Shown: positions 11,251 to 19,689 of the stretch, one piece after another
How the letters are laid out: the number at the start of each line of letters is the position of its first letter
Numbering within the stretch: position 1 is the stretch's first letter
Source: Hyphomicrobiales bacterium
GTDB lineage: Bacteria > Pseudomonadota > Alphaproteobacteria > Rhizobiales > Rhizobiaceae
Assembly (NCBI GenBank): GCA_900472295.1
Contig: UCIA01000005.1
Location: 1-64,000, forward strand
Direction of reading: 5' to 3'
DNA: 64,000 nucleotides
Program-made: the position numbers and the translations under genes
Notes under the pieces: generated by a model
Told to the model about the DNA's origin: nothing
Database searches by the model: none
The model's input: only the letters and a program-made list of their open reading frames with translations

Positions 11251-12189
11251 TTGAAAGTCGGGGTGGTGCTTAATCCGATTGCCGGTGGCGGCCGGCTGAA
11301 GCGGCATTGGCCGGAGGTCGCCGCATCGCTGAAACAGCATTTCGGTGACTTCGAGTTGCGTGAAACGCAGGCCGAGGGCGACGCCGAACGTTTGGCGCTC
11401 GACCTCGCCGCCAGCGGTTTCGATCTGGTTATCGCTGCCGGTGGCGACGGCACCGCCAGCGAGGTGGCCGACGGCTTGTTGCAGGCATTCGATGAGAGTG
11501 GCCGGTCAACCGAGCTTGGCCTCTTGCCCTGCGGCACCGGCATCGATTTCGCCCGCGGGCTCGGCCTGCCGAAAGAGGTGGACGCGGTGCTGAAGCGGAT
11601 CGCGGAGGCCAAGGCGCGCAAGGTCGATGCCGGACGCGTCTGCTACATCGACGATCACGGCGCACTGGCCAGCCGCCACTTCATCAACATCGCCAGCCTC
11701 GGTCTGTCCGGCGCCACCGACCGCGCCGTCAATGCCGACAAGCGCAAGGGCAAGATGTCGGCCAAGGCGCTGTTCCTGTGGCGCACCGTGGTCGAGTTCG
11801 TCCGCTACCGTTTTCAGGATGTCCGGATCACCGTCGACGACGGCACGCCGGTCGAGGCGCGCATGGCGCTGGTGGCGGTGGCCAATGGCAAATTCTTCGG
11901 CGGCGGCATGATGATCGCACCGGACGCGGAATTGGACGATGGCCAGTTCGATATCGTCATATTGCGTGCAGCCGGCAAGCTGAGGCTGATCTGGGATATC
12001 CGCCTTCTCTATGGCGGTCGGCACCGCAACCATCCGGCCATCACCATATTGCGTGGCCGGAAAGTGGTGGTCGAACCTATCGGCGATGTCGAGAAGAATG
12101 GCGCGCTGGTCGATATCGACGGCGAGTCGCCCGGACGGATACCGGCGACCTTCGAGATCCTGCCCGGAGCGCTGACGCTGAGATATTGA
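11251..12189 (+). CDS. Diacylglycerol/lipid kinase family protein (YegS/DgkB-like)
   Basis: This is a soluble lipid kinase of the DAGK catalytic family, which transfers phosphate from ATP to diacylglycerol or related lipids at the membrane. It opens with VGVVLNPIAGGG, the usual nucleotide-binding start. AAGGDGTASEV near residue 65 is the GGDGT signature, and LPCGTGIDFARGL holds the GTxNDFAR-type motif with I for N. The C-terminal half has the beta-rich lipid-binding domain (FFGGGMMIAPDAELDDG). About 312 residues is normal length. I choose TTG at 11251 because ggggaggg sits 6 bases upstream; an ATG at 11233 lies inside a hairpin and has no SD. Confidence 0.88.
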   Translation: MKVGVVLNPIAGGGRLKRHWPEVAASLKQHFGDFELRETQAEGDAERLALDLAASGFDLVIAAGGDGTASEVADGLLQAFDESGRSTELGLLPCGTGIDFARGLGLPKEVDAVLKRIAEAKARKVDAGRVCYIDDHGALASRHFINIASLGLSGATDRAVNADKRKGKMSAKALFLWRTVVEFVRYRFQDVRITVDDGTPVEARMALVAVANGKFFGGGMMIAPDAELDDGQFDIVILRAAGKLRLIWDIRLLYGGRHRNHPAITILRGRKVVVEPIGDVEKNGALVDIDGESPGRIPATFEILPGALTLRY

Positions 12190-12280
12190 ATCAAGGCGTT
12201 GAGGGATTGATTCAGGTGGTTTGAGTAGCGATTCCGGCGAACCGGCCAATGGCCTGAAATCGCAGGACATATTACCCGCC

Positions 12281-13198
12281 TTAGATTTCCAGTTTGGCCG
12301 GAAAACCGGGCGCGCGCAGATCCATGTCGACGGCATCCTCGAGCAGTTTGACGATCTGGGTCGACCAGGCGCCGCCGCCATATTCCTGTTTGCCCATCAG
12401 GAAAATCTCACTCACAAGCGGCGCCAGTTGGAGTGGCAGTCTGAATTCCCTGCCCATTGCAAGCGCGAAGCCGAGGTCCTTCAGCGCCAGGTCCATAGTG
12501 AAGCCAATGTCGTAGGAGCCGTTGAGGATGAGCTGGCTTTCGGTCTCGTGGACGAAGCTGTTGCCGGAGGACGCCACGATTGCGTGGTAGGATTGCGCGA
12601 GGTCGAGGCCACCTTGTTTGGCCAGCATCAGCGCTTCGCCGGCGGCGACGAGATGGATGAAGGCCAGCATATTGGTGATCACCTTGATCACCGCCGCCGA
12701 GCCGACCGGACCCATCAGGAACGACTTTGCGCACATCGCTTCGATCGCTGGCCGATGCCGCTCGTAAAGCGCCGCATCGCCGCCGACCAACGCTGTGATC
12801 TTGCCGACCGCGGCCAGATGCACCCCGCCGGTGACTGGACACTCTAGCGTTTCGATGCCCTTGGCCGAAGCGAGGGCTGCGAGCCGCAGAATCTCGTCGC
12901 GGCCATTGGTCGACATCTCGATCCAGGTGCCGCCCTTGGACAGTCCTTCGAGCAATCCACCGGGACCAGCCAACACCGCTTCACTGACCTTGGGCGAGGG
13001 CAGGCATGTGATGGCGTTGCCGGCTAGCGCTGCCGCTTCAGCCGGGCTGTTCGCGGCGGTGGCGCCGAGCGCAACCAGGCGCTCGACGGCGGCGGGATCG
13101 CGGTCGAAGACAGTGACGGCAAAGCCATTGCGAAGCAGGGTGGCGGCAAGGTTGCCGCCGAGATGGCCAAGGCCGATGAAGGCGTAGCGCTCGCTCAT
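12281..13198 (-). CDS. NAD(P)-dependent oxidoreductase, 3-hydroxyisobutyrate dehydrogenase family
   Basis: The protein (305 aa) is a beta-hydroxyacid dehydrogenase. The Rossmann motif GLGHLGGNLA is at the N-terminus, the substrate-binding signature CPVTGGVHLA near 120, and the catalytic lysine in AAVIKVITNMLAF near 170. Members oxidise small 3-hydroxy acids such as 3-hydroxyisobutyrate, tartronate semialdehyde or sugar-derived acids. The ATG at 13198 overlaps the stop of the upstream dehydratase gene by 4 bases, so the two are translationally coupled. A role in catabolism of a sugar acid or hydroxy acid fits the operon, but the substrate is not evident. Confidence 0.88.
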   Translation of the reverse strand: MSERYAFIGLGHLGGNLAATLLRNGFAVTVFDRDPAAVERLVALGATAANSPAEAAALAGNAITCLPSPKVSEAVLAGPGGLLEGLSKGGTWIEMSTNGRDEILRLAALASAKGIETLECPVTGGVHLAAVGKITALVGGDAALYERHRPAIEAMCAKSFLMGPVGSAAVIKVITNMLAFIHLVAAGEALMLAKQGGLDLAQSYHAIVASSGNSFVHETESQLILNGSYDIGFTMDLALKDLGFALAMGREFRLPLQLAPLVSEIFLMGKQEYGGGAWSTQIVKLLEDAVDMDLRAPGFPAKLEI

Positions 13199-14409
13199 GG
13201 CATCAACGGCGTCTGCATCATCTGCAGATGCAAATCCTTGCCGGTGTAGGGATGGGCATCGCAGACCGCCTCGTTCAGCTCGACACCAAGGCCGGGCTCT
13301 TTCGAGGGGATGACATTGCCGTCCTGCCACTCGATCTTCTTCTTCAACAGCGTGGCATGGAAACCATCCCACTGCTTCAGCGATTCCAGGATGAGGAAGT
13401 TCGGCAGCGTCACCGCCAGCTGGATGTTGGCGGCGCCGACGATCGGCCCGCAATAGCAGTGCGGCGCGATCTGGATGTGATAGGCCTCGGCCATGGCGGC
13501 GATCTTCTTGGTTTCGAGGATGCCGCCGGAGCGGCCGAGATCCGGCTGCAGGATGGTGGCCGCGCGGTTCTCGATGATGCGGGCGAATTCGAATTTGGTC
13601 GTCAGCCGCTCGCCGGTGGCGATCGGGATCGACGTGCCGCGCGCGACCTGCGCCATCACTTCGGGCATGTCGGGTGGCACCGGCTCTTCGAACCATAGCG
13701 GATCGTAAGGCTCAATGGCGCGCGCCATGCGCAGTGCGCCCGATGCGGTGAACTGGCCATGCGTGCCGAACAAAATGTCAGCGCGATTGCCGACGGCTTC
13801 GCGGATCGCCTTGACCATGCGGGTGGAGACATCGATGTCGATGAGGCGTGGCTGGTGGCCGTCGAAAGCGGTGTAGGGACCGGCCGGGTCGAGTTTGACG
13901 GCGTTAAAACCCTGCTCGACATATTCGAGCGCGCAGGCCGCCGCCATTTCGGGGTCGTTGTAGACGTTCCTGCCGTCGGGCGCGTCCTCGGAATGGACGC
14001 TGCCGGTGTGCGGATAGAGATAGGTGTAGGAGCGAAGCGTCTCGTGCACCTGGCCGCCGAGCAGTTTGTAGACCGGCTTGTTGGCTTCCTTGCCGACAAT
14101 GTCCCAGCAGGCCATTTCGAGCGCCGAGAAACAGCCCATGCCGGTCACGTCAGGCCGCTGGGTGAAGCCGGAGGAATAGGCGCGACGGAAGAAGGTCTCG
14201 ATGTCGTGCGGATCGTGGCCGATCAGATAGCGCTCGGCCATGTCCTCGACGAGCTTCGCCGTAATGTGGGCGGAAAAGGTGGCGTTGTAGGCTTCGCCAT
14301 AGCCGACGACGCCGCCATCGGTGGTCAGTTTGACGAAGATGAAATACTTGCCGCCGATGCCGGGCGGCGGATTGCCGACAACCCAGGTCTTGACGTCGGT
14401 GATCTTCAT
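13195..14409 (-). CDS. Mandelate racemase/muconate lactonising enzyme family (sugar-acid dehydratase-like)
   Basis: This enolase-superfamily member of 404 aa has an N-terminal capping domain (KITDVKTWVVGNPPPGIGGK) and a barrel. The barrel shows FNAVKLDPAGPY, WFEEPVPPD, ATGERLTTKFEF and LQPDLGRSGGI, the Mg-binding and catalytic segments of the galactonate/gluconate-dehydratase-like subgroup. Such enzymes abstract a proton next to a carboxylate and dehydrate sugar acids. ATG 14409 overlaps the GMC gene's stop, and its own stop overlaps the next start, so three genes form one coupled operon. Substrate specificity cannot be read from the sequence. Confidence 0.88.
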   Translation of the reverse strand: MKITDVKTWVVGNPPPGIGGKYFIFVKLTTDGGVVGYGEAYNATFSAHITAKLVEDMAERYLIGHDPHDIETFFRRAYSSGFTQRPDVTGMGCFSALEMACWDIVGKEANKPVYKLLGGQVHETLRSYTYLYPHTGSVHSEDAPDGRNVYNDPEMAAACALEYVEQGFNAVKLDPAGPYTAFDGHQPRLIDIDVSTRMVKAIREAVGNRADILFGTHGQFTASGALRMARAIEPYDPLWFEEPVPPDMPEVMAQVARGTSIPIATGERLTTKFEFARIIENRAATILQPDLGRSGGILETKKIAAMAEAYHIQIAPHCYCGPIVGAANIQLAVTLPNFLILESLKQWDGFHATLLKKKIEWQDGNVIPSKEPGLGVELNEAVCDAHPYTGKDLHLQMMQTPLMP

Positions 14410-16022
14410 TTTTGGTCCTCCAGAACCAGTTCGGCGCCCTTCCATCCGGTCATGATGGAAGCGGCGTTGGTGTTGCCGGTGATGTTGGCCGGAAAGATCG
14501 AGGCGTCGATGACGCGCAGGCCTTCGAGCCCGTGCACTTTCAGGCGCGGATCGACGACAGCGCCTTCGGCATCGGGGCCCATGCGACAGGTCGAGACAGG
14601 GTGATAGACAGTGCCCGAGCGCTTCCTGAAATCCGTGATCAGGTCCGCATCCGACCGGATCGACGGGCCGGGCAAAACCTCTTCAGCGATGATCTCGGCC
14701 ATGGCAGGCATCGAGGCGATCTTGCGCACGAACTTTACCGCCGCCAGCATCTCGTCGACATCGGCATTGGTCGAATAGGCGTTGGCGACGATCTTGGGGT
14801 AGTCGCGTGGATTGCTGGAGCGGATCATGATCTCGCCGCGGCTCGACGGGCGGCAGTTGGACAGGCCGATGGAAAAGCCCGGCCACGGGTCCGGCGTCAG
14901 GATCGGCCGCTCGCCGCTCTTCGGGATGACGGTCGAGAAGGCCTGGAAATAGAGCTGCATGTTTGGGCGTGAAAATGCCGGGTCGGTGCGGAAGAAGCCG
15001 CCACCATGGTTCATCGACAGAGACAGCGGACCGGAACGGGTCAGGATGTACTGCATGCCAACCAGCAGCTTGCCCCACCAGGGCCGCAGGATCTGGTTGA
15101 GCGTCGGCACCTTGCCCTTGAAAGTGTAGTTGATGCCGACATGGTCCTGCAGATGCGCGCCGACATTCTCGTTGGCGTGGACGACCGGGATGCCCAGCCC
15201 CTTGAGCAGCGCCGAGGGGCCAACGCCGGACAATTGAAGCAGCTGCGGCGAGTTGATCGAACCGGCGGAGAGGATGACTTCGCGGCCCGCCCGCGCCGTC
15301 TTCGTCTCGCCGTTCTGCAGATACTCGATGCCGACGGCGCGCTTGCCCTCGAACAGAATTCTGGTCGCCAGCGCATTCGTCTCAACGCGAACATTCTTTC
15401 GCTTCATCGCCGGGCGCAGGAAGGCGCGCGCGGCCGACATGCGGCGGCCACCCTTGGTCGAGATCTGGTAGGTGCCGACGCCTTCCTGGGCGGCGCCGTT
15501 GAAATCCGGGTTGAGCGGCAGGCCGGCCTGCTGGCCGGCAGCGAGATAGCGCCTGGTCAACGGATGGACGGCGCTCGTTGTGTCGGTGATATGCAGCGGC
15601 CCGCCGGTGCCGCGCCATGCATCGGCGCCGGCCTCATTGTCCTCGAGCGCCTTGAAGCTCGGCAGCAGATCGTCATAGCCCCAGCCGGGGTTGCCGGCAT
15701 CGCGCCAGTCGTCGAAATCCTCGCGCGCGCCCCGGATCCAGACCATGGCGTTGATCGAGCTCGAACCGCCAAGCAGCTTGCCGCGCGGCCAATGGTCGAC
15801 ATTGCCGCCAAGGCCCGGGTCCGGCTCCGGCTTGTAGTTCCAGTTGACCGCCGGATCGAAGAAAGTCTTGCCGTAGCCGAGCGGCATCTGGACATAGAAG
15901 CGGCGGTCGGTGCCGCCGGCTTCCAGCACCAGCACGGAAAAGCGGCCTGAAGCCGACAGTCTGTCGGCGAGAACCGAGCCGGCCGAGCCGGAGCCGACGA
16001 TGATGAAATCATAGGTCTGCAT
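14406..16022 (-). CDS. GMC-family FAD-dependent oxidoreductase (choline-dehydrogenase-like)
   Basis: The protein has 538 residues. FAD binding is by IIVGSGSAGSVLADRL at the N-terminus, with GMC signature 1 at WPRGKLLGGSSSINAM and signature 2 at AGSINSPQLLQLSG. The C-terminal active-site region has VYHPVSTCRMG (catalytic His) and ITGNTNAASIM (Asn). GMC enzymes oxidise primary or secondary alcohols, sugars or choline. This is the first gene of a tightly coupled operon with a dehydratase and a hydroxyacid dehydrogenase, which suggests stepwise oxidation of an alcohol or sugar. No transporter or regulator lies next to the operon. No signal peptide is visible, so it is probably cytoplasmic. Confidence 0.92.
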   Translation of the reverse strand: MQTYDFIIVGSGSAGSVLADRLSASGRFSVLVLEAGGTDRRFYVQMPLGYGKTFFDPAVNWNYKPEPDPGLGGNVDHWPRGKLLGGSSSINAMVWIRGAREDFDDWRDAGNPGWGYDDLLPSFKALEDNEAGADAWRGTGGPLHITDTTSAVHPLTRRYLAAGQQAGLPLNPDFNGAAQEGVGTYQISTKGGRRMSAARAFLRPAMKRKNVRVETNALATRILFEGKRAVGIEYLQNGETKTARAGREVILSAGSINSPQLLQLSGVGPSALLKGLGIPVVHANENVGAHLQDHVGINYTFKGKVPTLNQILRPWWGKLLVGMQYILTRSGPLSLSMNHGGGFFRTDPAFSRPNMQLYFQAFSTVIPKSGERPILTPDPWPGFSIGLSNCRPSSRGEIMIRSSNPRDYPKIVANAYSTNADVDEMLAAVKFVRKIASMPAMAEIIAEEVLPGPSIRSDADLITDFRKRSGTVYHPVSTCRMGPDAEGAVVDPRLKVHGLEGLRVIDASIFPANITGNTNAASIMTGWKGAELVLEDQK

Positions 16023-16226
16023 GATTGGTGTTGGCGGCTCCGCAAAACTGGCTGCAGCCTATCCGCGACGGGTCCGCAACGTCGCCGCGCCTTCCGGCAT
16101 GCGTTGTGAAAAATGCGACTGGGAGACGCCTGGTTCGGAAATGCCAACAGGGAAACGACATCGCGTTGACCTCCGGGGTCCATGTCGCTACGGGATCGGT
16201 GTAGTCGCTTCAGGGGGATTTGGCGG

Positions 16227-16622
16227 ATGGTGCATTACGCGGACGGACGGCCGATCGGCGATCTGACCTTGCGCACGCTCGCCATGCCGGCCGATGCCAA
16301 TGCGGCCGGCGACATTTTTGGCGGCTGGGTGATGGCGCAGATGGACCTTGCCTGCGGTATCCGTGCCGCCGAGCGCGCCAAGGGCCGGGTGGTCACGGCG
16401 GCGGTCAAGGAGATGTCCTTCGCCAAGGCGATGAAGATCGGCGACACACTTTGCATCTACACGCATGTCGAGCGCGTCGGCCGCACCTCGATGACGCTCA
16501 AGGTGGAAGCCTGGGCGCAACGCTACCTCTCCGATCTGATGGAGAAGGTCACCCATGCCGATTTCGTCATGGTGGCGCTGGACGGCGACAGCAAGCCGAA
16601 GCCGATACCGCCGGAAAGCTGA
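16227..16622 (+). CDS. Acyl-CoA thioesterase, YciA-type hot-dog fold
   Basis: The 131-residue protein has the hot-dog thioesterase signature AGDIFGGWVMAQMDLA near residue 28-42. The conserved VTAAVKEMSFAKAMKIGD and a C-terminal TLKVEAWAQ strand follow. Such enzymes hydrolyse short- to medium-chain acyl-CoAs to free acid and CoA in the cytoplasm. ATG 16227 is preceded by cagggggat at about 10 bases; the frame continues upstream to 16182 without a better signal. It stands alone, divergent from the GMC operon. Confidence 0.9.
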   Translation: MVHYADGRPIGDLTLRTLAMPADANAAGDIFGGWVMAQMDLACGIRAAERAKGRVVTAAVKEMSFAKAMKIGDTLCIYTHVERVGRTSMTLKVEAWAQRYLSDLMEKVTHADFVMVALDGDSKPKPIPPES

Positions 16623-17088
16623 CACAGCCGTCCTGCCAGGCTTGTGCTTTTGTAACATCCCCCGCGCGGGCGATGCGCTACGCGACATCTGACGGTTGCC
16701 TTCACATCCGATTCTGCTGACGGCGGAGGAAGAAGACAATGCGTCAACATATGCTGAACGGCTGGCTCGTGGCCGCCCTTGTCGGGTGATCTGCCTGCTG
16801 GGCACGACTGCCTATACCGAGATCAGAAAGGAACTTCCGAGCGTCGCCTGCAAGCAAGACCGGACAGTCGGCGATCAGCGGACTGTCCGGCGGACTGCAA
16901 GCGTCGAGACGTGCGGCGCGATGTGTTGCAGCAACCCTGCGCCAAAGGCCTGAGGGACAGTCAGCGGAAGACTCTGGTTACCAAAAACGATGATGCGCCG
17001 GCGAACGAAACGCGTCAGCCGGACTGTCACGGCGGGACCGCAGACGCAGGGTGAGCCCTGGTAAATCCGAGCGGTGTGTCTTCTGAAG
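16623..17088. other. Intergenic region with a 10-bp inverted repeat
   Basis: No convincing gene is seen in about 470 bases. A perfect inverted repeat ccggacagtc (16860-16869)/gactgtccgg (16881-16890) with an 11-base loop is present, and a related ggactgtc recurs near 17020. A short frame beginning at 16740 (MRQHMLNGWLVAALVG) looks like a signal-peptide start but stops after 16 codons. The protein-like stretch CLLGTTAYTEIRKELPS continues in another frame, so a small broken lipoprotein gene is possible but unproven. Confidence 0.4.
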
Positions 17089-17113
17089 GAAACCCTTGCG
17101 CTGCAAAGGTTTC
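17089..17113 (-). terminator. Hairpin at the end of the HxlR gene
   Basis: gaaacc/ggtttc and ttgc/gcaa form a stem with one mismatch and a 3-base loop, overlapping the stop of the minus-strand regulator gene. The T-run is weak, so termination is tentative. Confidence 0.4.
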
Positions 17114-17480
17114 AGGCGTGCACGCCGTCGAATTTTTCGCGCGCCGCTTTGACCCGTGTGGTGTTCTTGCGTGCCCATTCGCCGAGCGCGCCGACCGGGA
17201 CCAGCAGCTCATGGCCGAGCTCGGTCAGCTCATAGTCGACACGCGGCGGGATGGTCGGGAATACGGTTCGGATGACGAAGCCGTCGCGCTCCAGGCCGCG
17301 CAAAGTGGTGGTCAGCATCTTCTGGGAAATGCCGCCGACAGCGGCGCGCAATTCATTGAAACGCAGTGGTCCGCCACCCAGTTTTCCGACGACCAAAACC
17401 GTCCATTTGTCGCCGACGCGCTGCAGGATTTCCGAGACGGCGCGGCAGTCTTCGGTGTTGTGCGGGTGCCTCAGTAACAA
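17112..17480 (-). CDS. HxlR-family winged-helix transcriptional regulator
   Basis: The 122-residue protein matches the HxlR/MarR-like family. It has a cysteine near the start (NTEDCRAV), then ILQRVGDKWTVLVVGKLGGG, FNELRAAVGGISQKMLTTTLRGLERDGFV (recognition helix) and a PPRVDYELTELG wing. Family members often sense reactive electrophiles or oxidants through that N-terminal cysteine and control a divergent oxidoreductase, as here. I choose TTG at 17480 because AAGGAGG lies exactly 7 bases upstream; the frame is open to an ATG at 17519 but without an SD. Confidence 0.9.
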   Translation of the reverse strand: MLLRHPHNTEDCRAVSEILQRVGDKWTVLVVGKLGGGPLRFNELRAAVGGISQKMLTTTLRGLERDGFVIRTVFPTIPPRVDYELTELGHELLVPVGALGEWARKNTTRVKAAREKFDGVHA

Positions 17481-17504
17481 AACGGTGCCTCCTTGCGCAG
17501 CGGT

Positions 17505-17544
17505 TTGACAGTATCTCATATAGCGCCGGTATCCAAACGATACC
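17505..17544 (+). promoter_or_regulatory. Promoter and HxlR operator for the FMN reductase gene
   Basis: A consensus -35 box ttgaca (17505-17510) is followed after 17 bases by ggtatc (17528-17533). That is the left arm of the inverted repeat ggtatc-N5-gatacc (17528-17544) and overlaps the -10 position. A further gtatc is at 17511-17515. This fits an operator where HxlR binding blocks RNA polymerase. The operator role is inferred from position and symmetry. Confidence 0.6.
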
Positions 17545-17568
17545 AGCTTTACTTATATGGAGAGCCCG

Positions 17569-18174
17569 ATGTCCAAGCCCAAAATCGCCATCGTCGTCGG
17601 TTCGACACGCGCCGCGCGTTTCGCCGATGTGCCCGCCCAGTGGATCGCCAAGATTGCAAAGTCTCACGCCGACATCGACGTCGAGATCGTCGACCTGCGC
17701 GACTGGCCGCTGCCTTTCTTCGACGAGGTTGCATCGTCCGCCTGGGCGCCGTCGCAGAACGAAGTCGCCCAGCGCTGGCAGAAGAAGGTCGCCGAATTCG
17801 ACGGCTTCATCTTCACCGCCGCCGAATACAATCACGGCCCGACGGCCGTGCTGAAGAACGCCATCGACTACGCCGCCAATGAATGGAACAAGAAGCCGGC
17901 CGGTTTCGTCGGCTACGGCAGCGTCGGCGGCTCGCGTGCGGTCGAACACCTTCGCCTGGCCGCGGTCGAATTGCAGATGGCGCCGGTCAAGTCGGCCGTC
18001 CACATTGCCTGGGGCGATTTCCTGGCCGTGCGTCAGGGCGAGAAGAAGCTTGAGGACATCGAGCATCTGAACCAGGCGGCGACTGCGCTGGTCAACGACG
18101 TTGCCTGGTGGGCTCGCGTGCTCAAGGCGGCTCGCGCCGCCGACGCGATTGCCGGCGAAGCGCAGGCAGCCTGA
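17569..18174 (+). CDS. NADPH-dependent FMN reductase/flavodoxin-like oxidoreductase
   Basis: The protein (201 aa) has the FMN-reductase fold. IAIVVGSTRAARFAD is the FMN phosphate loop, FIFTAAEYNHGPTAVLKNAIDY is the flavin-ring loop, and GYGSVGGSRAVEHLR is the third conserved loop. Such enzymes reduce FMN, quinones, azo dyes or chromate with NAD(P)H. It is divergent from the HxlR regulator and starts 88 bases away, so it is the likely target. ATG 17569 is used because ggagag is just upstream; an ATG at 17557 has none. Confidence 0.9.
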   Translation: MSKPKIAIVVGSTRAARFADVPAQWIAKIAKSHADIDVEIVDLRDWPLPFFDEVASSAWAPSQNEVAQRWQKKVAEFDGFIFTAAEYNHGPTAVLKNAIDYAANEWNKKPAGFVGYGSVGGSRAVEHLRLAAVELQMAPVKSAVHIAWGDFLAVRQGEKKLEDIEHLNQAATALVNDVAWWARVLKAARAADAIAGEAQAA

Positions 18175-18202
18175 GCGATCCTCCCAAGGAAGCATCTTCC
18201 CG

Positions 18203-18229
18203 AAGGGCGGCGCTTGCGCCGCCCTTTTT
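18203..18229 (+). terminator. Rho-independent terminator after the FMN reductase gene
   Basis: Arms aagggcggcg (18203-18212) and cgccgccctt (18217-18226) with a 4-base loop are followed by a run of T to 18229. Confidence 0.85.
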
Positions 18230-18287
18230 CATTTCTGCGGGCGCGCCCTGCCGTGGCCGGGCGATGCAGTCGGCGAGATGCTGCCTG

Positions 18288-19625
18288 TCACAGCCAGCCG
18301 CCAGAAAAGCCGGCTCGACGTAGCCCGGTGGTGATGGCCGGCACGCGGCGCATCAGCCGCCACAGGAAATCCGAGCGGTAGTTCTCGATCATAAGGGCGA
18401 TCGGCCCCTGATTGATGCCGACATGGTCCGGCGAGACCCAGCCGCAGGCGCGGCCGTCTGCGGCGGCGATGGTCGGATTGAAGCTTGCAACGAAGCCGTA
18501 GGGGTTGCCTGCGTAAAGGTCCATCGCGTGGAAATGGCGCAGTGCCGGCAGCACGATTTCCGGCGCGAAGGGCAAGGAAGCGATCGCCGCCCATGGCGAC
18601 AGCGTGCCGTCGTCGGGGCCAAACGGCGCGCCGCGTGCGAGATAACCGTAGAAGCGGCGCCCATCGACCGTCATTTCACGCTTGATCGGGCCTGGCCCGT
18701 CGCTGGCTGTGACGCCCCAGCAATTCTCGCCATAGCCGGCAAATCCCTTCGGATTGCGGATGGCGTAGTCGCGTTGCAGGTAAGTCGCCTGGCGGCTGTT
18801 TTCGAAATAGTCGCTATCGTGCCCCTGCATGAACGCATCGCGGATGCCGCGAAAGTCGATCCAGATATGGGAGAACTGGTGGATGAAAAGTGGGCCGGCA
18901 TAGACCAACTCGCGGCCGTAGATTTTCTTCCACTTGTAGCTGGACAGCCAGGCTGCATAGCTCTCGGGCGGCAGCGGATGGGTCGGCGAGCCGAGGCCCA
19001 GCACGTAGAGGATCAGCGCCTCGTCAAATCCTTCCCAGCGATAGCGCAGGAAGCCTTTCTCGGGTCGCCAGCCATGGGTGACGGTGGCGCCGCCATTCTG
19101 TGCCCAGCGCCAGTCGGCGCGGCGGTAGAGCGCATCGGCCAGTTGGCGGATTTCCTGTTCGGCTTCATCGTCCTGGTCGAAATAAGCGCCGGCGGCCAGG
19201 ACGCCGGCCAGCAGCAGCGCGGTATCGACCGTGGACAGCTCGCACTTCCAGACGCGGCGGCCGGTCTTCATGTCGAGGAAATGATAGTAGAAGCCCTTGT
19301 AGCCGGTGGCATCGGGCTCCGGCCCGTGCGGAGCGTTCCAGAAGAAGCGCAGGGTGGTAAGTGTCCGCTCGACTGCTGCCGCGCGCTTCATGAACCCGCG
19401 CTCGACGCCAACAGGATAGGACGACAAAGCCAGCCCGACGGCGGCTATGCTGGCGGGTGACGTCTGCGTGTTGCGGTCGGCGACCAGGCCGTTTTCAGGG
19501 TTGGCCTCGTTGAGAAAATATTCGAAGGACAGGCGCTGGATGTCCTGGAGAAGCTCGTCGTTAAGGGCGTGTTCGTTCGATGCATCCATGGCCATCGATA
19601 TAGAGGCTTTGGCGGCGTTTGCCAT
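18288..19625 (-). CDS. Glucoamylase-family protein (GH144/PF10091-like, possible beta-1,2-glucanase)
   Basis: The 445-residue protein has the all-helical (alpha/alpha)6 pattern of the glycoamylase family. TSPASIAAVGLALSSYPVG is near 55, TVDTALLLAGVLAAGAYF near 132, and WRPEKGFLRYRWEGFDEAL near 208. Also present are FIHQFSHIWIDFRGIRD, NCWGVTASDGPG and ASLPFAPE. Known members include GH144 endo-beta-1,2-glucanases and the C-terminal part of cyclic beta-1,2-glucan synthase. Rhizobia make cyclic beta-1,2-glucan, so glucan turnover is a reasonable guess. There is no signal peptide, so this form is apparently cytoplasmic. The ATG at 19625 has a poorly spaced SD; one at 19595 is possible. Confidence 0.82.
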   Translation of the reverse strand: MANAAKASISMAMDASNEHALNDELLQDIQRLSFEYFLNEANPENGLVADRNTQTSPASIAAVGLALSSYPVGVERGFMKRAAAVERTLTTLRFFWNAPHGPEPDATGYKGFYYHFLDMKTGRRVWKCELSTVDTALLLAGVLAAGAYFDQDDEAEQEIRQLADALYRRADWRWAQNGGATVTHGWRPEKGFLRYRWEGFDEALILYVLGLGSPTHPLPPESYAAWLSSYKWKKIYGRELVYAGPLFIHQFSHIWIDFRGIRDAFMQGHDSDYFENSRQATYLQRDYAIRNPKGFAGYGENCWGVTASDGPGPIKREMTVDGRRFYGYLARGAPFGPDDGTLSPWAAIASLPFAPEIVLPALRHFHAMDLYAGNPYGFVASFNPTIAAADGRACGWVSPDHVGINQGPIALMIENYRSDFLWRLMRRVPAITTGLRRAGFSGGWL

Positions 19626-19689
19626 TCTTCCGGCGGATCAATCAACGGTGAGGATGGCGAAAGCCGCGCCCAGGGAGGCCATGTCCGGC

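Noticed and set aside
13195-13696. Extended start for the hydroxyacid dehydrogenase (471 codons)
   Set aside because: The extra N-terminus is the other frame of the dehydratase gene; the Rossmann motif begins right after ATG 13198, which overlaps the dehydratase stop.
15006-15950. Plus-strand frame of 314 codons
   Set aside because: Antisense to the GMC oxidoreductase, which has all family motifs.
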